DNA of 64,000 nucleotides from Nematostella vectensis. Its lineage: Eukaryota; Cnidaria; Anthozoa; Actiniaria; Edwardsiidae. Under the pieces are notes generated by a model. The model saw only the letters and a list, made by a program, of their open reading frames with translations, was not told the DNA's origin and made no database searches. Positions 36,016 through 49,293 of this stretch are shown here, piece by piece. The position numbers and the translations under genes are program-made. The stretch spans positions 62,001 to 126,000 of the forward strand of contig NC_064043.1 of the NCBI RefSeq assembly GCF_932526225.1, in the 5' to 3' direction. The stretch's first letter is position 1. Each line of letters begins with the position of its first letter.

Positions 36016-38017
36016 GTTTTCTGTTAGTAGGTAAAAATTTATTCTAAATAATAGTAATCATAGCTATGGTCACCACTTACACATATAGAACTTGTAATGA
36101 AAAGAAAGAAAAAATATATATATGCAGTCAAACAACAGAATTGCATGATAACCTTGAATATATTGAATAAAGGACTGCAAAAAAACATCTTTTGTACTAG
36201 TTGCTTGAATTGACCCTTGGCTATTTTTAGCTGAATTCCCCTCCCCCTCTAAAAAAGAAAATAATAATAATAATAGAACAAAACTAAAAAGAAAACAAAC
36301 ACAGCAGAAACCCCCACCAACAATTTTGATTTTTTTTTTACTTTCCTTTAAAGGGGGAGTGTCATGTTTAAGAGATTTGCAATAGCTCTAGAGCCCTGAC
36401 ACAATGAACTTCAGTGAAATTCTAATACTGACTTATGAGCTTTTAGTACATGTGGGAGACTTTAAACAAAACAAACAAAATGACCACAAACTGTCAATTA
36501 ACATAGTTTTCAATATAATATTGCATATTATTTAATAAGGTATTCACAGCTTTTAAAAAGTTCAACTGTTTGTTGACACTTAAAAGCCTACAATAATCAC
36601 TGACTCCAGACATGCGCAGTACTATGTTGCTGCCCCTTTAAAGTAAAATACAGCTTTACTTAGTCAGCGTAGACAAAATTGCGGATTTTGTCAATATTCT
36701 AATATGAAGATGTCAATTTTCTCCCCCCTTACGTCTTTATTTCTATTTATTTTATGATTTTCACATGATACCAAAACAGCGTCTTTTTTCTTCGCTAACT
36801 TGATGTCATGTACACAATAAAAGAGATGCGCCCGTGCGCATGGCGAGTCCCCAAGGGACCCAAGACGCCCAAATAGACCTCTATTTTTTGTCATCCACAA
36901 TCTCGGCGAGCTGTGCTTGGCGTAACCGTATTACAGGCCTGGGATCCTGGTTATTGTCCTCCCCATTAATGCGCGGGTTGGGATAACCTTGCAAGAGTGT
37001 TGTACAGCATATTCGCTCGGAAATATCGGTGCTTGGGGCCTTCGGGTTCTTTACAGCCTTCCGTAAAAGCCTTGTGCTGCCATACCGATTGGGTAATCCG
37101 TATGTATGGTTTCCGTTTTGTTCTTCAGACCGGGTTCGATCCCAGGCCAATGGGCTTTTTTTTTATTCGTTTTTTTTTCTTCGTGCTGGACCCCCTTAAA
37201 CCTGATAGGTTTTGCGCAAAAGTAATAAAAAAAAGTGAGTTTGCAAAATAAGCTTGCTAGATTTATTGATTATATGTATTCAATTTGTTCCTAGGAAGTT
37301 AACAAAAAACACAAAGCAAAGTGTTTGAGGAAGTAAACAAGTATGTGAACTTTAATGTTCTATTTGAAGGGGCGCATTTTGTACAGGGAAGCATACGTAG
37401 AATGCTTAACTGGTGGAGAGGGGAGAGGTAACAGTTTATTGAGCATAATGTCAACAATAGCAGGGGGAAGGGAGGGGCACTCTCTTCATACAATATTGCA
37501 GTTGTTACCTATTATTAAATTAAGTTTGTAAGATATATTTGTTTATTAAGCAAGGTCTATTTCTGAGACAAGCAAACTCAAGTAAGAGCTGTTGAAATAA
37601 CAGGTGAGTGTTAAAAAAAAAACAATTATCTGATTAGAAAACTAATGTAGATTCCTTTGCACCAAATAAGAACAAACTTCATTTTGTTTGTTATTTATGA
37701 GGAACGAGATGAGCTCTACAAAGCCATAAAGAAATATGTATTGCTCATCTAAATTATACAAGTAAATAATAATATTAAAAAAGAATTACTGTAAGTAATT
37801 AGAGTGGTTTTCATTAACCCGTGAAACAAAGTGTGATAGTTAAACGGTAATAGTTAGTAAAACACAAAAAAGAACAATAGAATCAGATCACAACAAATTG
37901 TAATACGCTAAAGCGTAGTTCACGGGTTAATGAAGGTTTAGACATTTCAACCTTACATCCACATGAAAGTAATGCCTAATATCGAGTGCCCTACAGTAAG
38001 TGTTTTGCAGTCAAGTT
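36016..38017 (+). repeat. Satellite unit U19 (2002 bp), near-copy of U14
   Basis: Core 36826-37153; TTAA inverted-repeat element 37810-37934. It has the same length as U14. It keeps the intact second core hairpin and ttcattaa where U14 has private changes. Confidence 0.97.
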
Positions 38018-40018
38018 GTTTTCTGTTAGTAGGTAAAAAATTATTCTAAATAATAGTAATCATAGCTATGGTCACCACTTACACATATAGCACTTGTAAT
38101 GAAAAGAAAGAAAAAATATATATATGCAGTCAAACAACAGAATTGCATGATAACCTTGAATATATTGAATAAAGGACTGCAAAAAAACATCTTTTGTACT
38201 AGTTGCTTGAATTGACCCTTGGCTATTTTTAGCTGAATTCCCCTCCCCCTCTAAAAAAGAAAATAATAATAATAATAGAACAAAACTAAAAAGAAAACAA
38301 ACACAGCAGAGACCCCCACCAACAATTTTGATTTTTTTTTACTTTCCTTTAAAGGGGGAGTGTCATGTTTAAGAGATTTGCAATAGCTCTAGAGCCCTGA
38401 CACAATGAACTTCAGTGAAATTCTAATACTGACATATGAGCTTTTGGTACATGTTGGAGACTTTAAACAAAACAAAAAAAATGACCACAAACTGTCAATT
38501 AACATAGTTTTCAATATAATATTGCATATTATTTAATAAGGTATTCACAGCTTTTAAAAAGTTCAACTGTTTGTTGACACTTAAAAGCCTACAATAATCA
38601 CTGACTCCAGACATGCGCAGTACTATGTTGCTGCCCCTTTAAAGTAAAATACAGCTTTACTTAGTCAGCGTAGACAAAATTGCGGATTTTGTCAATATTC
38701 TAATATGAAGATGTCAATATTCTCCCCCCTTACGTCTTTATTTCTATTTATTTTATGATTTTCACATGATACCAAAACAGCGTCTTTTTTCTTCGCTAAT
38801 TTGATGTCATGTACACAATAAAAAAGATGCGCCCGTGCGCATGGTGAGTCCCCAAGGGACCCAAGACGCCCAAATAGACCTCTATTTTTTGTCATCCACA
38901 ATCTCGGCGAGCTGTGCGTGGAGTAACCGTATTACAGGCCTGGGATCCTGGGTATTGTCCTCCCCATTAATGCGCGGTTTGGGATAACCTTGCAAGAGTG
39001 TTGTACAGCATATTCGCTCGGAAATATCGGTGCTTGGGGCCTTCGGGTTCTTTACAGCCTTCCGTAAAAGCCTTGTGCTGCCATACCGATTGGGTAATCC
39101 GTATGTATGGTTTCCGTTTTTTTCTTCAGACCGGGTTCGATCCCAGGCCAATGGGCTTTTTTTTTAGTTCGTTTTTTTTTTCTTTGTGCTGGACCCCCTT
39201 AATCCTTATAGGTTTTGCGCAAAAATAATAAAAAAAGGGAGTTTGCAAAATAAGCTTGCTAGATTTATTGATTATATGTATTCAATTTGTTCCTAGGAAG
39301 TTAACAAAAAACACAAAGCAAAGAGTTTGAGGAAGTAAACAAGTATGTGAACTTTAATGTTCTATTTGAAGGGGTGCATTTTGTACAAGGAAGCATACAT
39401 AGAATGCTTAACTGGTGGAGAGGGAAGAGGTAAAAGTTTATCGAGCATAATTTCAACAATAGCAGGGGGAAGAGAGGGGCACTCTCTTCATACAATATTG
39501 CAGTTGCTACCTATTATTAAATAAGTTTGTAACATGTCTTTGTTTATTAAGCAAGGTTTATTTCTGAGACAAGCAAACTCAAGTAAGGCTGTTGAAATAA
39601 CAGGCGAGTGTTAAAAGAAAAACAATTATCTGATTAGAAAACTACTGTAGATTCCTTTGCACCAAAATAAGAACAAACTTCATTTTGTTTGTTATTTATG
39701 AGGAACGAGATGAGCTCTACAAATCCATAAAGAAATATGTATTGCTCATCTAAATTATACAAGTAAATAATAATATTAAAAAAGAACTACTGTAAGTATC
39801 TAGAGTGGTTTTCATTAACCCGTGAAACAAAGTGTGATAGTTAAACGGTAATAGTTAGTAAAACACAAAAAAGTACAATAGAATCAGATCACCACAAAGT
39901 GTAATACGCTAAAGCGTAGTTCACGGGTTAATGAAGGTTTTGACATTTCAACCTTACATCCACATGAAAGTAAAGCCTAATATCGAGTGCCCTACAGTAA
40001 GTGTTTTGCAGTCAAGTT
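38018..40018 (+). repeat. Satellite unit U20 (2001 bp)
   Basis: Core 38827-39154; TTAA inverted-repeat element 39811-39935. The left part matches U15 up to about 38757, ending the duplicated block. The right part carries a distinct haplotype shared with U23 and U28 (ggcgagtgttaaaag, aaaactactg, caccaaaataag). Confidence 0.97.
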
Positions 40019-40113
40019 GTTTTCTGTTAGTAGGTAAAAAAATATTCTAAATAATAGTAATCATAGCTATGGTCACCACTTACACATATAGAACTTGTAA
40101 TGAAAAGAAAGAA

Positions 40114-40195
<82 letters not shown>

Positions 40196-42083
40196 GTCAA
40201 ACAACAGAATTGCATGATAACCTTGAATATATTGAATAAAGGACTGCAAAAAAACATCTTTTGTACTAGTTGCTTGAATTGACCCTTGGCTATTTTTAGC
40301 TGAATTCCCCTCCCCCTCTAAAAAAGAAAATAATAATAATAATAGAACAAAACTAAAAAGAAAACAAACACAACAGAGACCCCCACCAACAATTTTGATT
40401 TTTTTTTTACTTTCCTTTAAAAGGGGAGTGTCATGGTTAAGAGATTTGCAATAGCTCTAGAGCCCTGACACAATGAACTTCAGTGAAATTCTAATACTGA
40501 CTTATGAGCTTTTGGTACATGTGGGAGACTTTAAACAAAACAAAAAAAATGACCACAAACTGTCCATTAACATAGTTTTCAATATAATATTGCATATTAT
40601 TTAATAAGGTATTCACAGCTTTTAAAAAGTTCAACTGTTTGTTGACACTTAAAAGCCTACAATAATCACTGACTCCAGACATGCGCAGTACTATGTTACT
40701 GCCCCTTTAAAGTAAAATACAGCTTTACTTAGTCAGCGTAGACAAAATTGCGGATTTTGTCAATATTTTAATATGAAGATGTCAATATTCTCCCCACTTA
40801 CGTCTTTATTTCTATTTATTTTATGATTTTCACATGATACCAAAACAGCGTCTTTTTTCCTCGATAATTTGATGTCATGTACACAATAAAAGAGATGCGC
40901 CCGTGCGCATGGCGAGTCCCCAAGGGACCCAAGACGCCCAAATAGACCTCTATTTTTTGTCATCCACAATCTCGGCGAGCTGTGCGTGGCGTAACCGTAT
41001 TACAGGCCTGGGATCCTGGTTATTGTCCTCCCCACTAATGCGCGGGTTGGGATAACCTTGCAAGAGTGTTGTACAGCATATTCGCTCGGAAATATCGGTG
41101 CTTGGGGCCTTCGGGTTCTTTACAGCCTTCCGTAAAAGCCTTGTGCTGCCATACCGATTGGGTAATCCGTATGTATGGTTTCCGTTTTGTTCTTCAGACC
41201 GGGTTCGATCCCAGGCCAATGGGCTTTTTTTTTATTCGTTTTTTTTTCTTTGTGCTGGACCCCCTTAAACCCGATAGGTTTTGCGCAAAAATAATAAAAA
41301 AAAGTGAGTTTGCAAAATAAGCTTGCTAGATTTATTGATTATATGTATTTTATTTGTTCCTAGGAAGTTAACAAAAAACACAAAGCAAAGAGTTTGAGGA
41401 AGTAAACAAGTATGTTAACTTTAATGTTCTATTTGAAGGGGCGCATTTTGTACAGGGAAGCATTCATAGAATGCTTAACTGGTGGAGAGGGGAGAGGTAA
41501 CAGTTTATTGAGCATAATGTCAACAATAGCAGGGGGAAGGGAGGGGCACTCTCTTCATACAATATTGCAGTTGTTACCTATTATTAAATAAGTTTGTAAG
41601 ATATATTTGTTTATTAAGCAAGGTCTATTTCTGAGACAAGGCAACTCAAGTAAGAGCTGTTAAAATAACAGGTGAGTGTTAAAAAAAACAATTATCTGAT
41701 TAGAAAACTAATGTAGATTCCTTTGCACCAAATAAGAACAAACTTCATTTTGTTTGTTATTTATGAGGAACGAGATGAGCTCTACAAGGCCAAGAAGAAA
41801 TATGTATTGCTCATCTAAATTATACAAGTAAATAATAATATTAAAAAAGAATTACTGTAAGTAATTAGAGTGGTTTTCATTAACCCGTGAAACAAAGTGT
41901 GATAGTTAAACGGTAATAGTTAGTAAAACACAAAAAAGAACAATAGAATCAGATCACAACAAAGTGTAATACGCTAAAGCGTAGTTCACGGGTTAATGAA
42001 GGTTTTGACATTTCAACCTTACATCCACATGAAAGTAATGCCTAATATCGAGTGCCCTACAGTAAGTGTTTTGCAGTCAAGTT
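40019..42083 (+). repeat. Satellite unit U21 (2065 bp), expanded by AT microsatellite
   Basis: Core 40895-41222; TTAA inverted-repeat element 41876-42000. The extra ~65 bp is the AT run at 40117-40192. Private variants include ctccccactta near 40790 and cctcgataat near 40859. Confidence 0.97.
40117..40192. repeat. (AT)38 microsatellite in U21
   Basis: An uninterrupted AT dinucleotide run of 76 nt at the site where other units have 4-5 repeats. It accounts for the extra length of U21. Confidence 0.95.
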
Positions 42084-43287
42084 GTTTTCTGTTAGTATGT
42101 AAAAAACTATTCTAAATAATAGTAATCATAGCTATGGTCACCACTTACACATATAGCACTTGTAATGAAAAGAAAGAAAAAAAATATATATGCAGTCAAA
42201 CAACAGAATTGCATGATAACCTTAAATATATTGAATAAAGGACTGCAAAAAAACATCTTTTGTACTAGTTGCTTGAATTGACCCTTGGCTATTTTTAGCT
42301 GAATTCCCCTCCCCCTCTAAAAAAGAAAATAATAATAATAATAATAGAACAAAACTAAAAAGAAAACAAACACAGCAGAGACCCCCATCAACAATTTTGA
42401 TTTTTTTTTACTTTCCTTTAAAGGGGGAGTGTCATGTTTAAGAGATTTGCAATAGCTCTAGAGCCCTGACACAATGAACTTAAGTGAAATTCTAATACTG
42501 ACTTATGTGAGTTTGCAAAATAAGCTTGCTAGATTTATTGATTATATGTATTCAATTTGTTCCTAGGAAGTTAACAAAAAACACAAAGCAAAGAGTTTGA
42601 GGAAGTAAACAAGTATGTGAACTTTAATGTTCTATTTGAAGGGGCGCATTTTGTACAGGGAAGCATACATAGAATGCTTAACTGGTGGAGAGGGGAGAGG
42701 TAACAGTTTATTGAGCATAATGTCAACAATAGCAGGGGGAAGGGAGGGGCACTCTCTTCATACAATATTGCAGTTGTTACCTATTATTAAATAAGTTTGT
42801 AACATGTCTTTGTTTATTAAGCAAGGTTTATTTCTGAGACAAGCAAACTCAAAAAAGGCTGTTGAAATAACAGGTGAGTGTTAAAAGATAAACAATTATC
42901 TGATTAGAAAACTAATGTAGATTCCTTTGCACCAAATAAGAACAAACTTCATTTTGTTTGTTATTTATGAGGAACGAGATGAGCTCTACAAGGCCATAAA
43001 TAAATATGTATTGCTCATCTAAATTATACAAGTAAATAATAATATTAAAAAAGAACTACTGTAAGTATCTAGAGTGGTTTTCATTAACCCGTGAAACAAA
43101 GTGTGATAGTTAAACGGTAATAGTTAGTAAAACACAAAAAAGAACAATAGAATCAGATCACAACAAATTGTAATACGCTAAAGCGTAGTTCACGGGTTAA
43201 TGAAGGTTTTGACATTTCAACCTTACATCCACATGAAAGTAATGCCTAATATCGAGTGCCCTACAGTAAGTGTTTTGCAGTCAAGTT
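42084..43287 (+). repeat. Satellite unit U22 (1204 bp), internally deleted
   Basis: About 797 bp are missing at the 42507/42508 junction. That removes the right part of the 332-625-type interval, all hairpins, and the whole GC-richer core. TTAA inverted-repeat element 43080-43204 is retained. It is the only complete unit lacking the core. Confidence 0.97.
42501..42516. other. Deletion junction in U22 (~797 bp lost)
   Basis: The sequence jumps from acttatg (normally followed by agctttt) to tgagtttgcaaaa (normally preceded by aaaag). Both parent sites contain TGAG next to the break, but only about 1 bp is truly shared at the joint. The missing interval is from about unit position 425 to 1221 and includes the complete GC-richer core. 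Confidence 0.93.
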
Positions 43288-45288
43288 GTTTTCTGTTAGT
43301 AGGTAAAAAATTATTCTAAATAATAGTAATCATAGCTATGGTCACCACTTACACATATAGCACTTGTAATGAAAAGAAAGAAAAAATATATATATGCAGT
43401 CAAACAACAGAATTGCATGATAACCTTGAATATATTGAATAAAGGACTGCAAAAAAAACATCTTTTTTACTAGTTGCTTGAATTGACCCTTGGCTATTTT
43501 TAGCTGAATTCCCCTCCCCCTCTAAAAAAGAAAATAATAATAATAATAGAACAAAACTAAAAAGAAAACAAACACAGCAGAGACCCCCACCAACAATTTT
43601 GATTTTTTTTTTACTTTCCTTTAAAGGGGGAGTGTCATGGTTAAGAGATTTGCAATAGCTCTAGAGCCCTGACACAATGAACTTCAGTGAAATTCTAATA
43701 CTGACTAATGAGCTTTTGGTACATGTGGGAGACTTTAAACAAAACCAAAAAAATGACCACAAACTGTCCATTAACATAATTTTCAATATAATATTGCATA
43801 TTATTTAATAAGGTATTGACAGCTTTTCAAAAGTTCAACTGTTTGTAGACACTTAAAAGCATACAATAAACACTGACTCCATACATGCGCAGTACTATGC
43901 TGCTGCCCCTTTAAAGTAAAATACAGCTTTACTTAGTCAGCGTAGACAAAATTGCGGATTTTGTCAATATTCTAATATGAAGATGTCAATATTCTCCCCC
44001 CTTACGTCTTTATTTTTATTTATTTTATGCTTTTCACATGATACCAAAACAGCGTCTTTTTTCTTCGCTAATTTGATGTTATGTACACAATAAAAGAGAT
44101 GCGCCCGTGCGCATGGCGAGTCCCCAAGGGACCCAAGACGCCCAAATAGACCTCTATTTTTTGTCATCCACAATCTCGGCGAGCTGTGCGTGGCGTAACC
44201 GTATTACAGGCCTGGGATCCTGGTTATTGTCCTCCCCATTAATGCGCCGGTTGGGATAACCTTGCAAGAGTGTTGTACAGCATATTCGCTCGGAAATATC
44301 GGTGCTTGGGGCCTTCGGGTTCTTTACAGCCTTCCGTAAAAGCCTTGTGCTGCCATACCGATTGGGTAATCCGTATGTATGGTTTCCGTTTTGTTCTTCA
44401 GACCGGGTTCGATCCCAGGCCAATGGGCTTTTTTTTAGTTCGTTTTTTTTTCTTTGTGCTGGACCCCCTTAATCCTTATAGGTTTTGCGCAAAAATAATA
44501 AAAAAAGGGAGTTTGCAAAATAAGCTTGCTAGATTTATTGATTATATGTATTCAATTTGTTCCTAGGAAGTTAACAAAAAACACAAAGCAAAGAGTTTGA
44601 GGAAGTAAACAAGTATGTGAACTTTAATGTTCTATTTGAAGGGGTGCATTTTGTACAGGGAAGCATACATAGAATGCTTAACTGGTGGAGAGGGAAGAGG
44701 TAAAAGTTTATCGAGCATAATTTCAACAATAGCAGGGGGAAGAGAGGGGCACTCTCTTCATACAATATTGCAGTTGTTACCTATTATTAAATAAGTTTGT
44801 AACATGTCTTTGTTTATTAAGCAAGGTCTATTTCTGAGACAAGCAAACTCAAGTAAGGCTGTTGAAATAACAGGCGAGTGTTAAAAGAAAAACAATTATC
44901 TGATTAGAAAACTACTGTAGATTCATTTGCACCAAAATAAGAACAAACTTCATTTTGTTTGTTATTTATGAGGAACGAGATGAGCTCTACAAAGCCATAA
45001 AGAAATATGTATTGCTCATCTAAATTATACAAGTAAATAATAATATTAAAAAAGAACTACTGTAAGTATCTAGAGTGGTTTTCATTAACCCGTGAAACAA
45101 AATGTGATAGTTAAACGGTAATAGTTAGTAAAACACAAAAATGTACAATAGAATCAGATCACCACAAAGTGTAATACGCTAAAGCGTAGTTCACGGGTTA
45201 ATGAAGGTTTTGACATTTCAACCTTACATCCACATGAAAGTAATGCCTAATATCGAGTGCCCTACAGTAAGTGTTTTGCAGTCAAGTT
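43288..45288 (+). repeat. Satellite unit U23 (2001 bp)
   Basis: Core 44099-44426; TTAA inverted-repeat element 45081-45205. It shares the ggcgagtgttaaaag/aaaactactg right-side haplotype with U20 and U28, and gatgttatgtac with U25. Private: gcgccggttggg near 44246. Confidence 0.97.
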
Positions 45289-47292
45289 GTTTTCTGTTAG
45301 TAGGTAAAAAAATATTCTAAATAATAGTAATCATAGCTATGGTCACCACTTACACATATAGAACTTGTAATGAAAAGAAAGAAAAAAAATATATATATAT
45401 ATGCAGTCAAACAACAGAATTGCATGATAACCTTGAATATATTGAATAAAGGACTGCAAAAAAACATCTTTTGTACTAGTTGCTTGAATTGACCCTTGGC
45501 TATTTTTAGCTGAATTCCCCTCCCCCTCTAAAAAAGAAAATAATAATAATAATAGAACAAAACTAAAAAGAAAACAAACACAACAGAGACCCCCACCAAC
45601 AATTTTGATTTTTTTTACTTTCCTTTAAAAGGGGAGTGTCATGGTTAAGAGATTTGCAATAGCTCTAGAGCCCTGACACAATGAACTTCAGTGAAATTCT
45701 AATACTGACTTATGAGCTTTTGGTACATGTGGGAGACTTTAAACAAAACAAAAAAAAATGACCACAAACTGTCAATTAACATAGTTTACAATATAATATT
45801 TCATATTATTTAATAAGGTATTGACAGCTTTTAAAAAGTTCAACTGTTTGTAGACACTTTAAAGCCTACAAGAATCACTGACTCCAGACATGCGCAGTAC
45901 TATGTTGCTGGCCCTTTAAAGTAAAATACAGCTTTACTTAGTCAGCGTAGACAAAATTGCGGATTTTGTCATTATTCTAATATGAAGATGTCAATATTCT
46001 CCCCCCTTACGTCTTTATTTCTATTTATTTTATGATTTTCACATGATACCAAAACAGCGTCTTTTTTCCTCGCTAATTTGATGTCATGTACACAATAAAA
46101 GAGATGCGCCCGTGCGCATGGCGAGTCCCCAAGGGACCCAAGACGCCCAAATAGACCTCTATTTTTTGTCATCCACAATCTCAGCGAGCTGTGCGTGGCG
46201 TAACCGTATTACAGGCCTGGGATCCTGGTTATTGTCCTCCCCATTAATTCGCGGGATGGGATAACCTTGCAAGAGTGTTGTACAGCATATTCGCTCGGAA
46301 ATATCGGTGCTTGGGGCCTTCGGGTTCTTCACAGCCTTCCGTAAAAGCCTTGTGCTGCCATACCGATTGGGTAATCCGTATGTATGGTTTCCGTTTTGTT
46401 CTTCAGACCGGGTTCGATCCCAGGCCAATGGGCTTTTTTTGTAGTTCGTTTTTTTTTTTTGTGCTGGACCCCCTTAATCCTGATAGGTTTTGCGCAAAAA
46501 TAATAAAAAAAAGTGAGTTTGCAAAATAAGTTTGCTAGATTTATTGATTATATGTATTCAATTTGTTCCTAGGAAGTTAACAAAAAACACAAAGCAAAGA
46601 GTTTGAGGAAGTAAACAAGTATGTGAACTTTACTGTTCTATTTGAAGGGGCGCATTTTGTACAGTGAAACATACATAGAATGCTTAACTGGTGGAGAGGG
46701 GAGAGGTAACAGTTTATTGAGCATAATGTCAACAATAGCAGGGGGAAGGGAGGGGCACTCTCTTCATACAATATTGCAGTTGTTACCTATTATTAAATAA
46801 GTTTGTAAGATATATTTGTTTATTAAGCAAGGTCTATTTCTGAGACAAGCAAACTCAAGTAAGAGCTGTTGAAATAACAGGTGAGTGTTAAAAAAAACAA
46901 TTATCTGATTAGAAAACTAATGTAGATTCCTTTGCACCAAATAAGAACAAACTTCATTTTGTTTGTTATTTATGAGGAACGAGATGAGCTCTACAAAGCC
47001 ATAAAGAAATATGTATTGCTCATCTAAATTATACAAGTAAATAATAATATTAAAAAAGAACTACTGTAAGTATCTAGAGTGGTTTTCATTAACCCGTGAA
47101 ACAAAGTGTGATAGTTAAACGGTAATAGTTAGTAAAACACAAAAAAGTACAATAGAATCAGATCATCACAAAGTGTAATACGCTAAAGCGTAGTTCACGG
47201 GTTAATGAAGGTTTTGACATTTCAACCTTACATCCACATGAATGTAATGCCTAATATCAAGTGCCCTACAGTAAGTGTTTTGCAGTCAAGTT
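45289..47292 (+). repeat. Satellite unit U24 (2004 bp)
   Basis: Core 46104-46431; TTAA inverted-repeat element 47085-47209. Private changes include ttaattcgcgggatggg near 46245 and ttcttcacagcc near 46326. The first 12-bp direct-repeat copy reads tgtcattattct. Confidence 0.97.
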
Positions 47293-49293
47293 GTTTTCTG
47301 TTAGTAGGTAAAAAATTATTCTAAATAATAGTAATCATAGCTATGGTCACCACTTACACATATAGCACTTGTAATGAAAAGAAAGAACAAATATATATAT
47401 GCAGTCAAACAACAGAATTGCATGATAACCTTGAATATATTGAATAAAGGACTGCAAAAAAAACATCTTTGGTACTAGTTGCTTGAATTGACCCTTGGCT
47501 ATTTTTAGCTGAATTCCCCTCCCACTCTAAAAAAGAAAATAATAATAATAATAGAACAAAACTAAAAAGAAAACAAACACAGCAGAGACCCCCACCAACA
47601 ATTTTGATTTTTTTTTTACTTTCCTTTAAAAGGGGAGTGTCATGGTTAAGAGATTTGCAATAGCTCTAGAGCCCTGACACAATGAACTTCAGTGAAATTC
47701 TAATACTGACTTATGAGCTTTTGGTACATGTGGGAGACTTTAAACAAAACCAAAAAAATGACCACAAACTGTCCATTAACATAGTTTTCAATATAATATT
47801 GCATATTATTTAATAAGGTATTGACAGCTTTTAAAAAGTTCAACTGTTTGTAGACACTTAAAAGCCTACAATAAACACTGACTCCAGACATGCGCAGTAA
47901 TATGCTGCTGCCCCTTTAAAGTAAAATACAGCTTTACTTAGTCAGCGTAGACAATATTGCGGATTTTGTCAATATTCTAATATGAAGATGTCAATATTCT
48001 CCCCCCTTACGTCTTTATTTCTATTTATTTTATGCTTTTCACATGATACCAAAACAGCGTCTTTTTTCTTCGCAAATTTGATGTTATGTACACAATAAAA
48101 GAGATGCGCCCGTGCGCATGGCGAGTCCCCAAGGGACCCAAGACGCCCAAATAGACCTCTATTTTTTGTCATCCACAATCTCGGCGAGCTGTGCGTGGCG
48201 TAACCGTATTACAGGCCTGAGATCCTGGTTATTGTCCTCCCCATTAATGCGCGGGTTGGGATAACCTTGCAAGACTGTTGTACAGCATATTCGCTCGGAA
48301 ATATCGGTGCTTGGGGCCTTCGGGTTCTTTACAGCCTTCCGTAAAAGCCTTGTGCTGCCATACCGATTGGGTAATCCGTATGTATGGTTTCCGTTTTGTT
48401 CTTCAGACCGGGTTCGATCCCAGGCCAATGGGCTTTTTTTGTAGTTCGTTTTTTTTCTTTGTGCTGGACCCCCTTAATCCAGATAGGTTTTGCGCAAAAA
48501 TAATAAAAAAAAGTGAGTTTGCAAAATAAGCTTGCTAGATTTATTGATTATATGTATTCAATTTGTTCCTAGGAAGTTAACAAAAAACACAAAGCAAAGA
48601 GTTTGAGGAAGTAAACAAGTATGTGAACTTTACTGTTCTATTTAAAGGGGCGCATTTTGTACAGGGAAACATACATAGAATGCTTAACTGGTGGAGAGGG
48701 GAGAGGTAACAGTTTATTGAGCATAATGTCAACAATAGCAGGGGGAAGGGAGGGGCACTCTCTTCATACAATATTGCAGTTGTTACCTATTATTAAATAA
48801 GTTTGTAAGATATATTTGTTTATTAAGCAAGGTCTATTTCTGAGACAAGCAAACTCAAGTAAGAGCTGTTGAAATAACAGGTGAATGTTAAAAAAAAACA
48901 ATTATCTGATTAGAAAACTAATGTAGATTCCTTTGCACCAAATAAGAACAAACTTCATTTTGTTTGTTATTTATGAGGAACGAGATGAGCTCTACAAAGC
49001 CATAAAGAAATATGTATTGCTCATCTAAATTATACAAGTAAATAATAATATTAAAAAAGAACTACTGTAAGTATCTAAAGAGGTTTTCATTAACCCGTGA
49101 AACAAAGTGTGATAGTTAAACGGTAATAGTTAGTAAAACACAAAAAAGTACAATAGAATCAGATCACCACAAAGTGTAATACGCTAAAGCGTAGTTCACG
49201 GGTTAATGAAGGTTTTGACATTTCAACCTTACATCCACATGAATGTAATGCCTAATATCGAGTGCCCTACAGTAAGTGTTTTGCAGTCAAGTT
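47293..49293 (+). repeat. Satellite unit U25 (2001 bp)
   Basis: Core 48104-48431; TTAA inverted-repeat element 49086-49210. It shares tttactgttc and gggaaacatac-type variants with U24. Private: aagactgttg near 48271 and ctgagatcctgg near 48218. Confidence 0.97.

Larger units (their letters stand above)
28897..38757 (+). repeat. Five-unit higher-order block, second copy (~9.9 kb)
   Basis: A direct tandem copy of the block starting at 18888. By eye only about ten substitutions plus homopolymer changes separate the two copies. The switch point lies in 28749-28896, inside the core of U15. Recent unequal crossing-over is the simplest cause; an assembly duplication should be excluded. Confidence 0.9.

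Noticed and set aside
40100-40282. ORF encoding a long Tyr-Ile repeat in U21
   Set aside because: It is only the translation of the AT microsatellite.
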